Source: Brachybacterium phenoliresistens (GTDB lineage Bacteria > Actinomycetota > Actinomycetes > Actinomycetales > Dermabacteraceae). From it: a stretch of 64,000 bases of DNA. The DNA lies in contig NZ_KK070000.1 of assembly GCF_000576425.1 (NCBI RefSeq), positions 35,500-99,499 of the forward strand, in the 5' to 3' direction. Both the position numbers and the translations under genes were made by a program. Positions 16,472-23,972 of this stretch are shown in pieces. A model generated the notes under the pieces. It saw only the letters and a list, made by a program, of their open reading frames with translations. It did no database searches and had not been told where the DNA came from. Position 1 is the first letter of the stretch, and every line of letters begins with the position of its first letter.

Positions 16472-17764
16472 TCAGCGGCGGCGGTCGGGGTCGGAGCGGT
16501 CGGCGATCAGCAGCTCGAGGGCCTCGGTGGTGGCCGGCGGCTCGACCGCCTGCATCTCCCGGGTCATCGGGCGGGGGCCGACGGTGTCGCCGTCGGCGGC
16601 CACCAGCAGGCTGGGCAGGAACTGCTTGGCGTCCTTGTGCGGCAGCCCCGTCGCCTCGAGCAGGTCGATCGCCAGCGAGCGCAGCTGGATCACCAGGGTC
16701 ACGCCCTCGAAGTGCCCGGCGCGGCCCGGCCGCACGCCCTCGTCGCTGAGCAGCAGCGTCTCGGGGGTCAGGTACGAGGTGAACAGGCGCAGCCGGCGGC
16801 GGGCGGCGGTGAAGTCGACGTCCGACTCGATCCCGTCGCGGATCGCGGTCACGGCGTCGCGCCCCGCGAGCAGGGCATCGGCCAGCCGGGCATGCGGGGC
16901 GCCGTCGACCACCGAGAGGAACTCGACCTCCCGCCGGGCGATCACGCGGACGTTGCGCATGGCGCGGTCCGAGCCGACCAGCAGCTGCTGCATGCGTCGG
17001 ACATCGGCCGCATGGCGCAGACCGGTGGGGGAGAAGGTCGCCATCTCGTTGGCGGCGTCGTTGGCCAGGCGCCACTCGTCGGTGTGCTTCTGGGAGTTCT
17101 TGCGCACGCTGACCAGTGCCGCGCGGGCCACCTCGGCGCTGCCGGTGCGCGCGGCCAGGGCCAGGGCGACCAGGGCGTCGTCGAGCTCCTGGAAGAAGAC
17201 CTCCGCGGCGCGGCGCTGGATACGCCGCGGGTCCCCCGACAGCAGCAGATGCACGAGGATCGCGATGCTCACGCCCGTGATCGCGTCGAGGATCCGCCCG
17301 CCGGGGGTCATCGTCGGCGTCGCGGGCATGATCATTACCAGCAGCGACTGGATCGAGGTCTGGATGCCGAACATGACCCCGGAGTCCAGCAGTCGGGCCA
17401 GCATCCCGGCGCAGAAGATGACCACGAAGATCTGCCAGGTGCCGGCGCCGATGGTGACGTGGGCGAGCTCGCCCAGGAGCACGCCCATCATCACGCCGCA
17501 GGACATCTCCATCACCTTGCGGATCTTCGCATCGGCCGAGAAGCCGATGATCACGAACGCGGCGATGGAGGCGAAGAACGGGAACTGGTGGCCCCACAGC
17601 AGCCCGGCGACCATGTAGGCGATCGAGGCGGCGAAGGCGGCGCGCAGGATGATCAGCCAGTCCTTGCGGCCGCGGCCCACGCCGGCGCGCACCCGCCCGG
17701 CCAGCGCATCGGCGGCCCGGCGGGGCAGCGAGGGGCGATCGGCGGGGATCGGGCCGGTGCTCAC
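16472..17764 (-). CDS. FUSC-family inner membrane protein
   Basis: A 430-residue protein. The N-terminal half has about six membrane helices beginning LIILRAAFAASIAYMVAGLL (about 37-56), the pattern of FUSC/ArAE transporters that export fusaric acid or aromatic acids. The C-terminal half is soluble and helical with no recognised catalytic motif. These proteins are predicted efflux components, but no partner periplasmic protein exists in actinobacteria and the substrate is unknown. The GTG start overlaps the stop of the 145-residue gene by 4 bases, so the two are probably made together. Confidence 0.8.
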   Translation of the reverse strand: MSTGPIPADRPSLPRRAADALAGRVRAGVGRGRKDWLIILRAAFAASIAYMVAGLLWGHQFPFFASIAAFVIIGFSADAKIRKVMEMSCGVMMGVLLGELAHVTIGAGTWQIFVVIFCAGMLARLLDSGVMFGIQTSIQSLLVMIMPATPTMTPGGRILDAITGVSIAILVHLLLSGDPRRIQRRAAEVFFQELDDALVALALAARTGSAEVARAALVSVRKNSQKHTDEWRLANDAANEMATFSPTGLRHAADVRRMQQLLVGSDRAMRNVRVIARREVEFLSVVDGAPHARLADALLAGRDAVTAIRDGIESDVDFTAARRRLRLFTSYLTPETLLLSDEGVRPGRAGHFEGVTLVIQLRSLAIDLLEATGLPHKDAKQFLPSLLVAADGDTVGPRPMTREMQAVEPPATTEALELLIADRSDPDRRR

Positions 17765-18198
17765 GGGCGCACCGGGTCCTCGAGCCGCATCTGCAGCAGC
17801 TCGGGAAGATCGAAGGACTCGCCGTCGCGGCCGCCGCGGCCCACGACCATCGGCGCGTCCACGGGATCCGGAGTCGCGCCGCGCAGGCGGGAGCGGAGCC
17901 CGCCGTCCACGCGCAGGATGTAGTAGCGGGCCTCGGTGTCCACCGCGACGGAGCGGTCGTGCTTGAGGTACCAGCCCTGCAGCTGCGTGCGGATGCTGCC
18001 GCCGCCCTTGTAGGGCAGGGCCCGCAGAGGCACCGGATCGATCCCGGCGGCCCGGAAGCGGCCGATGGCCTCGCGGATCAGGGCGGTGGCCTTCTCATGC
18101 TCCTCGCGGCGGGCGGCGGCCAGGGCGCGCTCCTGGGTGGCGAGCACCTCCGCGCGCTGCTCGCTCCATGCCCTGCCCTGTCCTGCGCTCGCCGTCAT
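17761..18198 (-). CDS. Conserved hypothetical protein coupled to FUSC
   Basis: 145 residues, no family I recognise with certainty. Residues about 10-50 form a charged, Ala/Glu/Arg-rich helix with coiled-coil character (TQERALAAARREEHEKATAL). The centre has YKGGGSIRTQLQGWYLKHDR and a YYILRVDGG strand, suggesting a small alpha/beta domain. No signal peptide or membrane segment. ATG 18198 is preceded by CAGAAT and 6 bases. Coupling to the FUSC gene (GTGA overlap) suggests a cytoplasmic partner of that membrane protein. Confidence 0.75.
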   Translation of the reverse strand: MTASAGQGRAWSEQRAEVLATQERALAAARREEHEKATALIREAIGRFRAAGIDPVPLRALPYKGGGSIRTQLQGWYLKHDRSVAVDTEARYYILRVDGGLRSRLRGATPDPVDAPMVVGRGGRDGESFDLPELLQMRLEDPVRP

Positions 18199-18204
18199 GA
18201 CTCC

Positions 18205-18210
18205 ATTCTG
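18205..18210 (-). promoter_or_regulatory. -10 element, leaderless start of the 145-residue gene
   Basis: CAGAAT on the minus strand, 6 bases before ATG 18198. Confidence 0.4.
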
Positions 18211-18306
18211 GCAGGCGCCGGCGCGCTCGGGGTGGCGAGGACGCGCGAGGCCCGTGCACGCCCTGTGCAGATGCGGAGGACCTGCGGCGGCGGCGCGAGG
18301 GGGCGG

Positions 18307-19419
18307 TCAGAGGCGGGGCGTCTGCGGGCGGGCGCCGTGCTCGCGCTCGAGCACGATCGGCTCCTGGGAGGCGTCGAGCCAGAGCTGCTGCTGGCCGTGC
18401 TCGTCGCCGACGGTGACGCCCACGCTCAGCGGGGCGTCCACCGGCACGGCGCGGCGCACCACGGCCAGGGCGATGGGGCCCAGGTCCACGTGCACGGCGG
18501 CGCTGGTGACGGTGCCCACGAGCTTGCCCTCGGGGCCGCCGAGATGCACCGGGCCGCCGGCGGCGGCAGGGACGTCCTGCGAGCCGTCCAGGTGCAGCAT
18601 GACCAGGCGGCGCGGGGGCTGGCCCAGGTTGAGGACCTTCGCGACCGTCTCCTGGCCGCGGTAGCAGCCCTTCGCGGTGTGCACGGCGGTGCGCAGCAGG
18701 TCGAGCTCGTGGGGGATGCTGCGCTCGTCGACCTCGGTGGCATGGCGCGGCCGATGGTCCGCGATGCGCAGCGCCTCGGCCGCATGCATCCCGGCCAGGA
18801 CGTCCCGGTGCCAGGGAAGAGCGGCGAGCGCCTCGGCCGGGAGGACCGTGAGCACCCAGCCGGCCGGGTCCTCCGGGTCGGGGCCATAGGCGACGCCGCC
18901 GGGGGCGACGGCGGGCCACGGGTCCGTCCACACGGCCGCGGCCTCGGGCAGGCCCAGCTCGACCAGGGCCGGGATCTCGTCGGCGCGGCGCACCCCGCCG
19001 AGGACCCGCAGGTCGTCCCGGTCGGTGATCTCCACCCGGGCGGCGAAGCGCATCATCTCCAGGTAGCGGCGCAGCCCGGCGCGATGCCCGGGGTCGGTGA
19101 TCAGCAGCGCGGCGTCCGGCCCGGTGATCGCGGCCGATGCCAGGTGCTCGACGCGGCCCTGCGGGGACAGCACGGCGAGGGCGGTGCTCTCGCCGACCTC
19201 GCGGCCGGTGAGGACCTGCGAGGTGACGGTGGTCAGCCAGGTCATGGCGTCGGGCCCGGAGATCTCCAGCAGCTCGAGCTGGCCGAGGTCCACCACGGCG
19301 CGGCCCCCCAGCAGGCGCCGCTGCTCGCGCAGCAGCTCGCCGTAGTGGGCGGGGACGGCGGCATCGGCCCCGTCGGCGAGGATCGCGCCGTGGCGCAGCA
19401 GCGGGGCGCGCTCAGACAC
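18307..19419 (-). CDS. ygfZ: YgfZ/GcvT-fold folate-binding protein
   Basis: A 370-residue protein of the YgfZ family, which uses tetrahydrofolate to help repair or assemble Fe-S clusters. The diagnostic KGCYRGQE motif with the conserved Cys lies at about two thirds of the chain. The N-terminal GcvT-like part (VVDLGQLELLEISGPDAMTWL) and the C-terminal barrel are complete. The GTG at 19419 overlaps the end of the nitrobindin-like gene by 8 bases. The order small membrane protein, nitrobindin, YgfZ suggests a redox/iron-related operon. Confidence 0.88.
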   Translation of the reverse strand: MSERAPLLRHGAILADGADAAVPAHYGELLREQRRLLGGRAVVDLGQLELLEISGPDAMTWLTTVTSQVLTGREVGESTALAVLSPQGRVEHLASAAITGPDAALLITDPGHRAGLRRYLEMMRFAARVEITDRDDLRVLGGVRRADEIPALVELGLPEAAAVWTDPWPAVAPGGVAYGPDPEDPAGWVLTVLPAEALAALPWHRDVLAGMHAAEALRIADHRPRHATEVDERSIPHELDLLRTAVHTAKGCYRGQETVAKVLNLGQPPRRLVMLHLDGSQDVPAAAGGPVHLGGPEGKLVGTVTSAAVHVDLGPIALAVVRRAVPVDAPLSVGVTVGDEHGQQQLWLDASQEPIVLEREHGARPQTPRL

Positions 19420-20056
19420 GATCGAGCTCCACCGAGAGGTAGGGCGCGAGCTCGGTGGGGGCGGCCGGGTCCGTGGCCCGCTCCCACAGCCACATGAGGC
19501 GCCCGCCGACGTAGCCGAACATGCGGGTGGCCGCGATCGAGCCGTCCGCCGCGCGGGCATCGGGGGAGGTGCGCAGGGCCAGCTGGATGCGCGGGCCGCG
19601 CAGCTCGCCGATCCAGACCTCGTGGCCGTCCTCGCGCTCGATGCTCGCCTCGAGGCCGTAGGAGATGATCCCGGCCGGGTCTCCGGGCTTGGCCGCGCGC
19701 GCGGCCTCGAGATCCTGCCCGGGCAGCGGATCCAGGACGCGCCAGATCCCGCGCTCCTTCGCCAGCAGGGTGCGCTGCCCGGTGCCGGTCGGCGCCGCGG
19801 GGGCCGGGGCGTCCTCCCGGGAGAAGGCGCTCGTCGGCGGCAGGGGGGCAGCGGTGTCGACCATCTCCGTGCGGGCGGTCCAGGAGAGGGTGCCCTCGGG
19901 GGTCGGCTCGGCCCGAAGCTCCTGCTCGATGCGGCGGGAGCCGGGGGTGCCGTCCTCCTCGCTCAGCTGGATGGCGCCGAAGCCCTGCCACCGGCCGACC
20001 AGCCAGGCCAGGGGGTAGAGCGGCTCCGGGAGGGAGGGGTCCAGGACGATGGGCAC
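19412..20056 (-). CDS. Nitrobindin-like beta-barrel heme protein (DUF1794)
   Basis: A 214-residue protein. LAWLVGRWQGFG (about 17-28) is the signature of nitrobindin/THAP4-like FABP-family barrels, and the C-terminal MFGYVGGRLMWLWERA contains the second conserved barrel motif. Characterised relatives bind heme b and react with nitric oxide or peroxynitrite. Around residues 50-105 there is an Ala/Pro-rich insertion not essential to the fold. The GTG start lies 16 bp after the small upstream gene. In mycobacteria the equivalent gene also sits near ygfZ and mshD. Confidence 0.83.
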   Translation of the reverse strand: MPIVLDPSLPEPLYPLAWLVGRWQGFGAIQLSEEDGTPGSRRIEQELRAEPTPEGTLSWTARTEMVDTAAPLPPTSAFSREDAPAPAAPTGTGQRTLLAKERGIWRVLDPLPGQDLEAARAAKPGDPAGIISYGLEASIEREDGHEVWIGELRGPRIQLALRTSPDARAADGSIAATRMFGYVGGRLMWLWERATDPAAPTELAPYLSVELDRV

Positions 20057-20072
20057 AGGCGCGGCCTCCCGA

Positions 20073-20174
20073 TCAGCGATCGAACAGGCGGGCGAGGACC
20101 AGGACAGCGAAGGCGGCGGTGCCGAGGCCGACGAGGACCACCAGGGTCAGGAAGAACAGCGAGAGTGCAGTCAT
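20073..20174 (-). CDS. 33-residue membrane microprotein
   Basis: A very short frame from ATG 20174 to TGA 20073. MTALSLFFLTLVVLVGLG opens a single hydrophobic helix covering about residues 3-27, followed by LARLFDR, a short charged cytoplasmic tail. TAGACT lies 7 bases upstream, the leaderless geometry seen at many genes here, and the nitrobindin gene starts 16 bp after the stop. Composition, promoter and operon position all favour a real gene. Its function is unknown; small single-pass proteins of this kind often tune a larger membrane complex. Confidence 0.6.
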   Translation of the reverse strand: MTALSLFFLTLVVLVGLGTAAFAVLVLARLFDR

Positions 20175-20181
20175 GGCCGCC

Positions 20182-20187
20182 AGTCTA
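20182..20187 (-). promoter_or_regulatory. -10 element, leaderless start of the microprotein operon
   Basis: TAGACT on the minus strand, 7 bases before ATG 20174; probable promoter for microprotein, nitrobindin and ygfZ. Confidence 0.5.
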
Positions 20188-20212
20188 CAGACGCGGCAGG
20201 CCCGGCGGGCGT

Positions 20213-20232
20213 GCCGCGGGCGGCGCCGCGGC
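20213..20232 (-). terminator. Hairpin after the 249-residue membrane protein gene
   Basis: GCCGCGG and CCGCGGC with a 6-base loop, 18 bp past the stop at 20250. Confidence 0.45.
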
Positions 20233-20249
20233 AGGGGCCCGGCGGGGTC

Positions 20250-20999
20250 TCAGCCGAGGATCCGCACCGCCATCAGCACCACCACGCCGGTGGTGGCCAC
20301 GGGTGCGGCGGCGACGGCGAGGGAGGCGGTGGGCTCCCGGGCGACGAGGATCGATCCCAGCAGCTGGTGCACGCCGCCGGCGCCGAAGGCGACCAGCAGC
20401 CCGAGGGCCGCCCCCACGGGCAGGACGCTCGCGCCCAGCTCCGCCGCGACCACGCCGGTGACCGCGGCCGATGCCAGCATCGACAGCGGCAGGCGCAGCA
20501 GGCCGGGCAGCGGGGTCTCCTCGATCAGCAGGGCGACGGCCAGGCCCGCGCCCGCAGCCGTGACCAGGCCCGCCGCCGGGGCGCCCGCCGATTCGGAGGA
20601 GGCCAGGGTCCAGCAGCACGACAGCGCGACGAGAAGGGAGCCGCTGACGGTCCCGGTGAGCGAGAGGGTCAGCGCCCGCCGCTCGCGGCGCAGCATCTGC
20701 TGCACGAACGCCGCGAGCAGGCCGACGGCGGCGACCACCGCCACCCCCTGCAGGGGGCTGGGGCGGTCGGTGCCCAGCAGCGTCAGCGCGGCGCCGACCA
20801 CTCCCGTGGCCGCGATCACCACCCGTGAGCCGAGGGCGTCGGGCAGCTCGAGCAGCTCCGTCCACCCCGCGGCGACCATGATCGCCATGGCGCCGACCGC
20901 GACCGCGATCAGCCCCGGCGCATGGGGGCCCGCGAGGGACGTCACGGTCAGCAGCAGGGCCAGGGCGGCCCCCAGGGGAGCCCGCTCCGGCGCGGTCAT
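20250..20999 (-). CDS. Hypothetical polytopic membrane protein
   Basis: 249 residues with seven or eight hydrophobic stretches separated by very short loops, starting at about residue 10 and ending VVVLMAVRILG. One charged cytoplasmic loop (RRERRALTLS, about 104-113). No motif that I recognise and no catalytic residues stand out. GGAGG precedes the ATG at 20999 by 4 bases. It is divergent from mshD, sharing a 156-bp intergenic region. A role cannot be assigned from sequence. Confidence 0.7.
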   Translation of the reverse strand: MTAPERAPLGAALALLLTVTSLAGPHAPGLIAVAVGAMAIMVAAGWTELLELPDALGSRVVIAATGVVGAALTLLGTDRPSPLQGVAVVAAVGLLAAFVQQMLRRERRALTLSLTGTVSGSLLVALSCCWTLASSESAGAPAAGLVTAAGAGLAVALLIEETPLPGLLRLPLSMLASAAVTGVVAAELGASVLPVGAALGLLVAFGAGGVHQLLGSILVAREPTASLAVAAAPVATTGVVVLMAVRILG

Positions 21000-21064
21000 A
21001 GGGCCTCCAGGGGGTCGCGGGCGGACAGCTCGGGCACGGCGTCCGAAGGGGCCTGCGCGAGCGC

Positions 21065-21070
21065 TACAGT
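21065..21070 (+). promoter_or_regulatory. -10 element of the mshD-mutT1 unit
   Basis: TACAGT; transcript start near 21077 leaves a leader of about 80 nt with GGAAGGA before ATG 21156. Confidence 0.4.
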
Positions 21071-21155
21071 GGGCAGTCTACGAGCCGTTGCGCGTCCTTC
21101 GGCGCAGCGCGCCCCGCCCCGCGCCCGCTCGACCGCCTCGGAAGGACCCCTCGGG

Positions 21156-22064
21156 ATGATCACCACGGACCGGCTGACTCCTGCCGCTCGGCGCGGGATC
21201 GGGCGTCTGCTGGACGCCTGCGCCCAGGCCGACGGCGTGAGCCCCCTGGACGAGGCCGCCCGCCTCGCCCTGGCCGCCGCCCCCGCCGACCCCTCCGCCG
21301 GCCCGCGCCACCTGCTGGTCCCCGCCGAGGGCGCCGAGGCAGAGGACCCCGGCGCTGTGCTGGGCTATGCCAGCGTGCTCGCCGACGGCACCGTGCAGGG
21401 GATGGTCGATCCCCCGCACCGGCGCCGCGGCATCGGCCGCCGGCTGCTCGCCGAGGTCACCGCGCTCCGGCCCGATGCGGCCGTCTGGGCGCACGGCGCG
21501 CTCGCCGGCGCGCTCGCCCTGCTCGAGGGCGCCGGGTACACCCCCCGCAGGACGCTGCTCACCCTCGGGCGTCCCCTTCCCGGGGCGGCGCTCCCGGCCG
21601 CCGAGTCCTCCCTGCAGCCGCTCGAGATCACCGGCTTCGACCTGGACCGGGATGGTGAAGAGTGGGTGGCGCTGAACGCCGTGGCCTTCGCCTCCCACCC
21701 CGAGCAGGGGCGGATGACCCTCGCGGACCTGCGCGAGCGCGCCGCCCAGCCATGGTTCGACCCGGAGGGATTCTTCCTGGCCCGCCACCGCGGCGAGCTC
21801 GTCGGCTTCGTGTGGACCAAGCGGGAGGGCGAGGCCGCCGAGGACGGCGAGATCTACGTCGTCGGCACCGCCCCGGTCGCGCAGGGCCGCGGCGTCGCCC
21901 GGCTGCTCATGGTCCGGGCCCTCGACCATCTGGCCCGTGCCGGCTGCCGTCGCGCCGTGCTCTACGTCGAGGGGGACAACGCCCCCGCGCTCAGCGTGTA
22001 CCGGCGCCTGGGCTTCAGCACCATCGGCCGCGACGTGCAGCTGCGCCGCGCGCAGGAGGCATGA
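21156..22064 (+). CDS. mshD: Mycothiol synthase
   Basis: A 302-residue acetyltransferase for the last step of mycothiol synthesis, acetylating Cys-GlcN-Ins. It has two GNAT domains. The degenerate first domain (about 1-140) still shows HRRRGIGRRLL. The active second one (about 150-300) carries VVGTAPVAQGRGVARLLMVRAL, the acetyl-CoA pyrophosphate loop, and ends LSVYRRLGFSTIGRDVQL. Tandem GNAT domains of this length are characteristic of MshD. The stop overlaps the start of the Nudix gene (ATGA). Mycothiol restricts the host to actinobacteria. Confidence 0.88.
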   Translation: MITTDRLTPAARRGIGRLLDACAQADGVSPLDEAARLALAAAPADPSAGPRHLLVPAEGAEAEDPGAVLGYASVLADGTVQGMVDPPHRRRGIGRRLLAEVTALRPDAAVWAHGALAGALALLEGAGYTPRRTLLTLGRPLPGAALPAAESSLQPLEITGFDLDRDGEEWVALNAVAFASHPEQGRMTLADLRERAAQPWFDPEGFFLARHRGELVGFVWTKREGEAAEDGEIYVVGTAPVAQGRGVARLLMVRALDHLARAGCRRAVLYVEGDNAPALSVYRRLGFSTIGRDVQLRRAQEA

Positions 22065-23011
22065 GCGTGCTGGCGGCCTCCGGGAGCCCGGCCCCTGTCC
22101 TCGCCGCGGGCGCCCTGGTGTGGCGCGAGAAGCGCGGCGGCATCGACGTGCTGCTCGTGCACCGGCCGCGCTACGACGACTGGTCCATCCCCAAGGGCAA
22201 GCTCGACCGCGGGGAGACGTTCCCCGCCGCCGCGGTGCGCGAGGTCGCCGAGGAGACCGGATACCGCGTGCGGCTGCATCGGCCGCTGCCCGCCTCCGTC
22301 TACCTGCTGCCGGACGGGCGCACCAAGATCGTGCAGTACTGGGCGGCCACGGTGCGGGCGCGCTCCGGGCCCGGCCCCGAGGACCGCCGCGAGATCGACG
22401 AGACCCGCTGGGTGCCGCTGGACGAGGCGATGGCGCTGACCACCCGGCGCGGGGACCACGTGCAGCTGGAGGCGCTGCAGCGCTATCGCAGCCGCGACGA
22501 GCTGGTGACGGTCCCGATCGTGATCCAGCGCCATGCCGCGGCGCTGTCCCGGGCCAAATGGCGCAAGGGCGAGAAGTCCCGGCCCCTGAACAGCAAGGGG
22601 AAGCAGCAGGCCAAGGCCCTGCCCCCGGTGATCGACGCCTTCGACCCCGGCCGCGTGGTCACCAGCCCGTGGAAGCGCTGTCGGGACACGGTGGAGCCCT
22701 TCGCGAAGCTCGGCGGCATGGACATCGTCGAGAAGCCCGAGCTCACCGAGGCCGGGCACGCCGACCATCCCTCGCGCACCCGGGCGGTGATGGACCGGGT
22801 GCTGCAGGAGGCCCAGCCCACCGTGGTGTGCACCCACCGCCCCGTGCTGCCCACCGTGATCGCCGCCGCGCGGGCCCTCGCCCTGCAGGACGTCGCCCTC
22901 GAGCTGCCCCGGGCGAACCCGTATCTCGCCGCCGGGGAGGCGCTGATCCTGCACTGCACGGCCGATGCCCGGATCGTCGCCATCGAGAGGCACCTCCCGA
23001 ACATCCGGTGA
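22061..23011 (+). CDS. mutT1: MutT1-type Nudix hydrolase / histidine phosphatase fusion
   Basis: A 316-residue two-domain protein. The Nudix box GKLDRGETFPAAAVREVAEE (46-65, then TGY) defines the pyrophosphohydrolase. The second domain starts at about residue 150 with QRHAAA, the phosphatase catalytic Arg-His pair (156-157), and ends with CTHRPVLPT, the second catalytic His. Mycobacterial MutT1 (Rv2985) has the same layout and removes 8-oxo-GTP/dGTP or diadenosine polyphosphates. It starts on an ATGA overlap with mshD, so thiol-based and nucleotide-pool antioxidant functions share one operon. Confidence 0.88.
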   Translation: MSVLAASGSPAPVLAAGALVWREKRGGIDVLLVHRPRYDDWSIPKGKLDRGETFPAAAVREVAEETGYRVRLHRPLPASVYLLPDGRTKIVQYWAATVRARSGPGPEDRREIDETRWVPLDEAMALTTRRGDHVQLEALQRYRSRDELVTVPIVIQRHAAALSRAKWRKGEKSRPLNSKGKQQAKALPPVIDAFDPGRVVTSPWKRCRDTVEPFAKLGGMDIVEKPELTEAGHADHPSRTRAVMDRVLQEAQPTVVCTHRPVLPTVIAAARALALQDVALELPRANPYLAAGEALILHCTADARIVAIERHLPNIR

Positions 23012-23018
23012 GCGCCCC

Positions 23019-23060
23019 GGACGAGCCGGGGGCGGCGCGGACGAGCCGGGGGAGCGGCGC
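23019..23060. repeat. 20-bp direct repeat, 2 units, after mutT1
   Basis: GGACGAGCCGGGGGCGGCGC at 23019-23038 is followed directly by a near copy at 23039-23060 with two inserted bases. It begins 8 bp past the mutT1 stop. Confidence 0.65.
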
Positions 23061-23075
23061 GATCGCCGCACCGCG

Positions 23076-23081
23076 TAGCAT
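23076..23081 (+). promoter_or_regulatory. -10 element of the DUF4190 gene
   Basis: TAGCAT; predicted leader about 95 nt with AAGGAG before ATG 23184. Confidence 0.35.
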
Positions 23082-23183
23082 GCCCGTGCGGCCGCTCGGC
23101 CGCAGCCGGATCGCCGCGGGGTGGGGCGCTCCGGTCCACCGGGGTGCGGAACGCGCCGCGCCGACAGCACGCAAGGAGCGGGG

Positions 23184-23723
23184 ATGACGGACTCGGACGG
23201 CTACGGACGGTACAGCGCTTCAGGGCCCTCGGATCCGTACGCCGGGACCTACGGCGGGGCGGGCGGCTACGGGAGCCCCGGCACGGATCCGTACGGCGTC
23301 CCCGCGGACGAGCTCGGATCGGCCGGCTCGTCTGCGTCGGCCGCCGCGGCCCCGGACCCCTATGCGAGCAGCGCGGCGACGGCGGCCCCCGGCTACACCG
23401 GCCCGGAGTTCGGCTCCGGCGCCCTGCCCTACGGGGGTCCGGCGCAGCCGCAGTACTACGTCGCCCCGCCCAGCAGCGGCTCCGCCACGGCCGCGATGAT
23501 CCTCGGGATCCTCTCCCTGACCTGCCTGCCCCTGGCCGGTCCCGTCGCCGTCGTGCTCGCGGTGATGGGCATGAAGGCGACGGCGGACGGCACGCAGGGA
23601 GGCCGCGGGCTCGCGATCGCAGGGCTGGTCACCGGCATCCTCGGCACCCTGTACCTGATCTTCGTGGTCCTGTGGATCCTGCTCTACGTGGTCGTCGGCG
23701 TCTGGGCGGTCGGCACCTCGTGA
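23184..23723 (+). CDS. DUF4190 membrane protein
   Basis: 179 residues. The first ~95 are a low-complexity Gly/Ser/Tyr/Pro-rich cytoplasmic tail (DPYAGTYGGAGGYGSPGTD). The DUF4190 core follows: a first helix at about 100-130 (AAMILGILSLTCLPLAGPVA), the loop MGMKATADGTQGGRGLAIAG, and a second helix at about 147-176. DUF4190 proteins are common and unexplained in actinobacteria; Tyr/Gly/Pro-rich tails are thought to be interaction regions. AAGGAG precedes the ATG with good spacing. It reads toward the pst operon. Confidence 0.85.
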   Translation: MTDSDGYGRYSASGPSDPYAGTYGGAGGYGSPGTDPYGVPADELGSAGSSASAAAAPDPYASSAATAAPGYTGPEFGSGALPYGGPAQPQYYVAPPSSGSATAAMILGILSLTCLPLAGPVAVVLAVMGMKATADGTQGGRGLAIAGLVTGILGTLYLIFVVLWILLYVVVGVWAVGTS

Positions 23724-23854
23724 GCAGGCCGGTCCCCGCGCCGCCCCGGCGCCCCCGACGGGCACCCCGGGCGCGTCGTGACCGCATCGTGACCGCGGGT
23801 GTGACGAACCTGTAATATGAGCCTGACCTGCGGAGATGCCAGTCGGGATGGGGT

Positions 23855-23876
23855 GTTCACCTGGCGTTCACATCGG
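23855..23876 (+). promoter_or_regulatory. PHO box (PhoP operator) of the pst operon
   Basis: Two 11-bp direct repeat units: GTTCACCTGGC at 23855-23865 and GTTCACATCGG at 23866-23876. This is the direct-repeat form of the actinobacterial PhoP box. It ends 27 bp upstream of the -10 (TAGTTT), the usual position for an activator over the -35 region. Confidence 0.8.
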
Positions 23877-23903
23877 GGGCGGCGGTGTGTCATCTCGACT
23901 CCC

Positions 23904-23909
23904 TAGTTT
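23904..23909 (+). promoter_or_regulatory. -10 element of pstS
   Basis: TAGTTT; start near 23916, leader of about 57 nt with AAAGGA before GTG 23973. The -35 region is weak, consistent with activation from the PHO box. Confidence 0.5.
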
Positions 23910-23972
23910 CGAGGACGGACGTCAAAAGACCCCATGACCTTGGTGGGCCAAGGCCCCCCGAAAGGACCAGCT

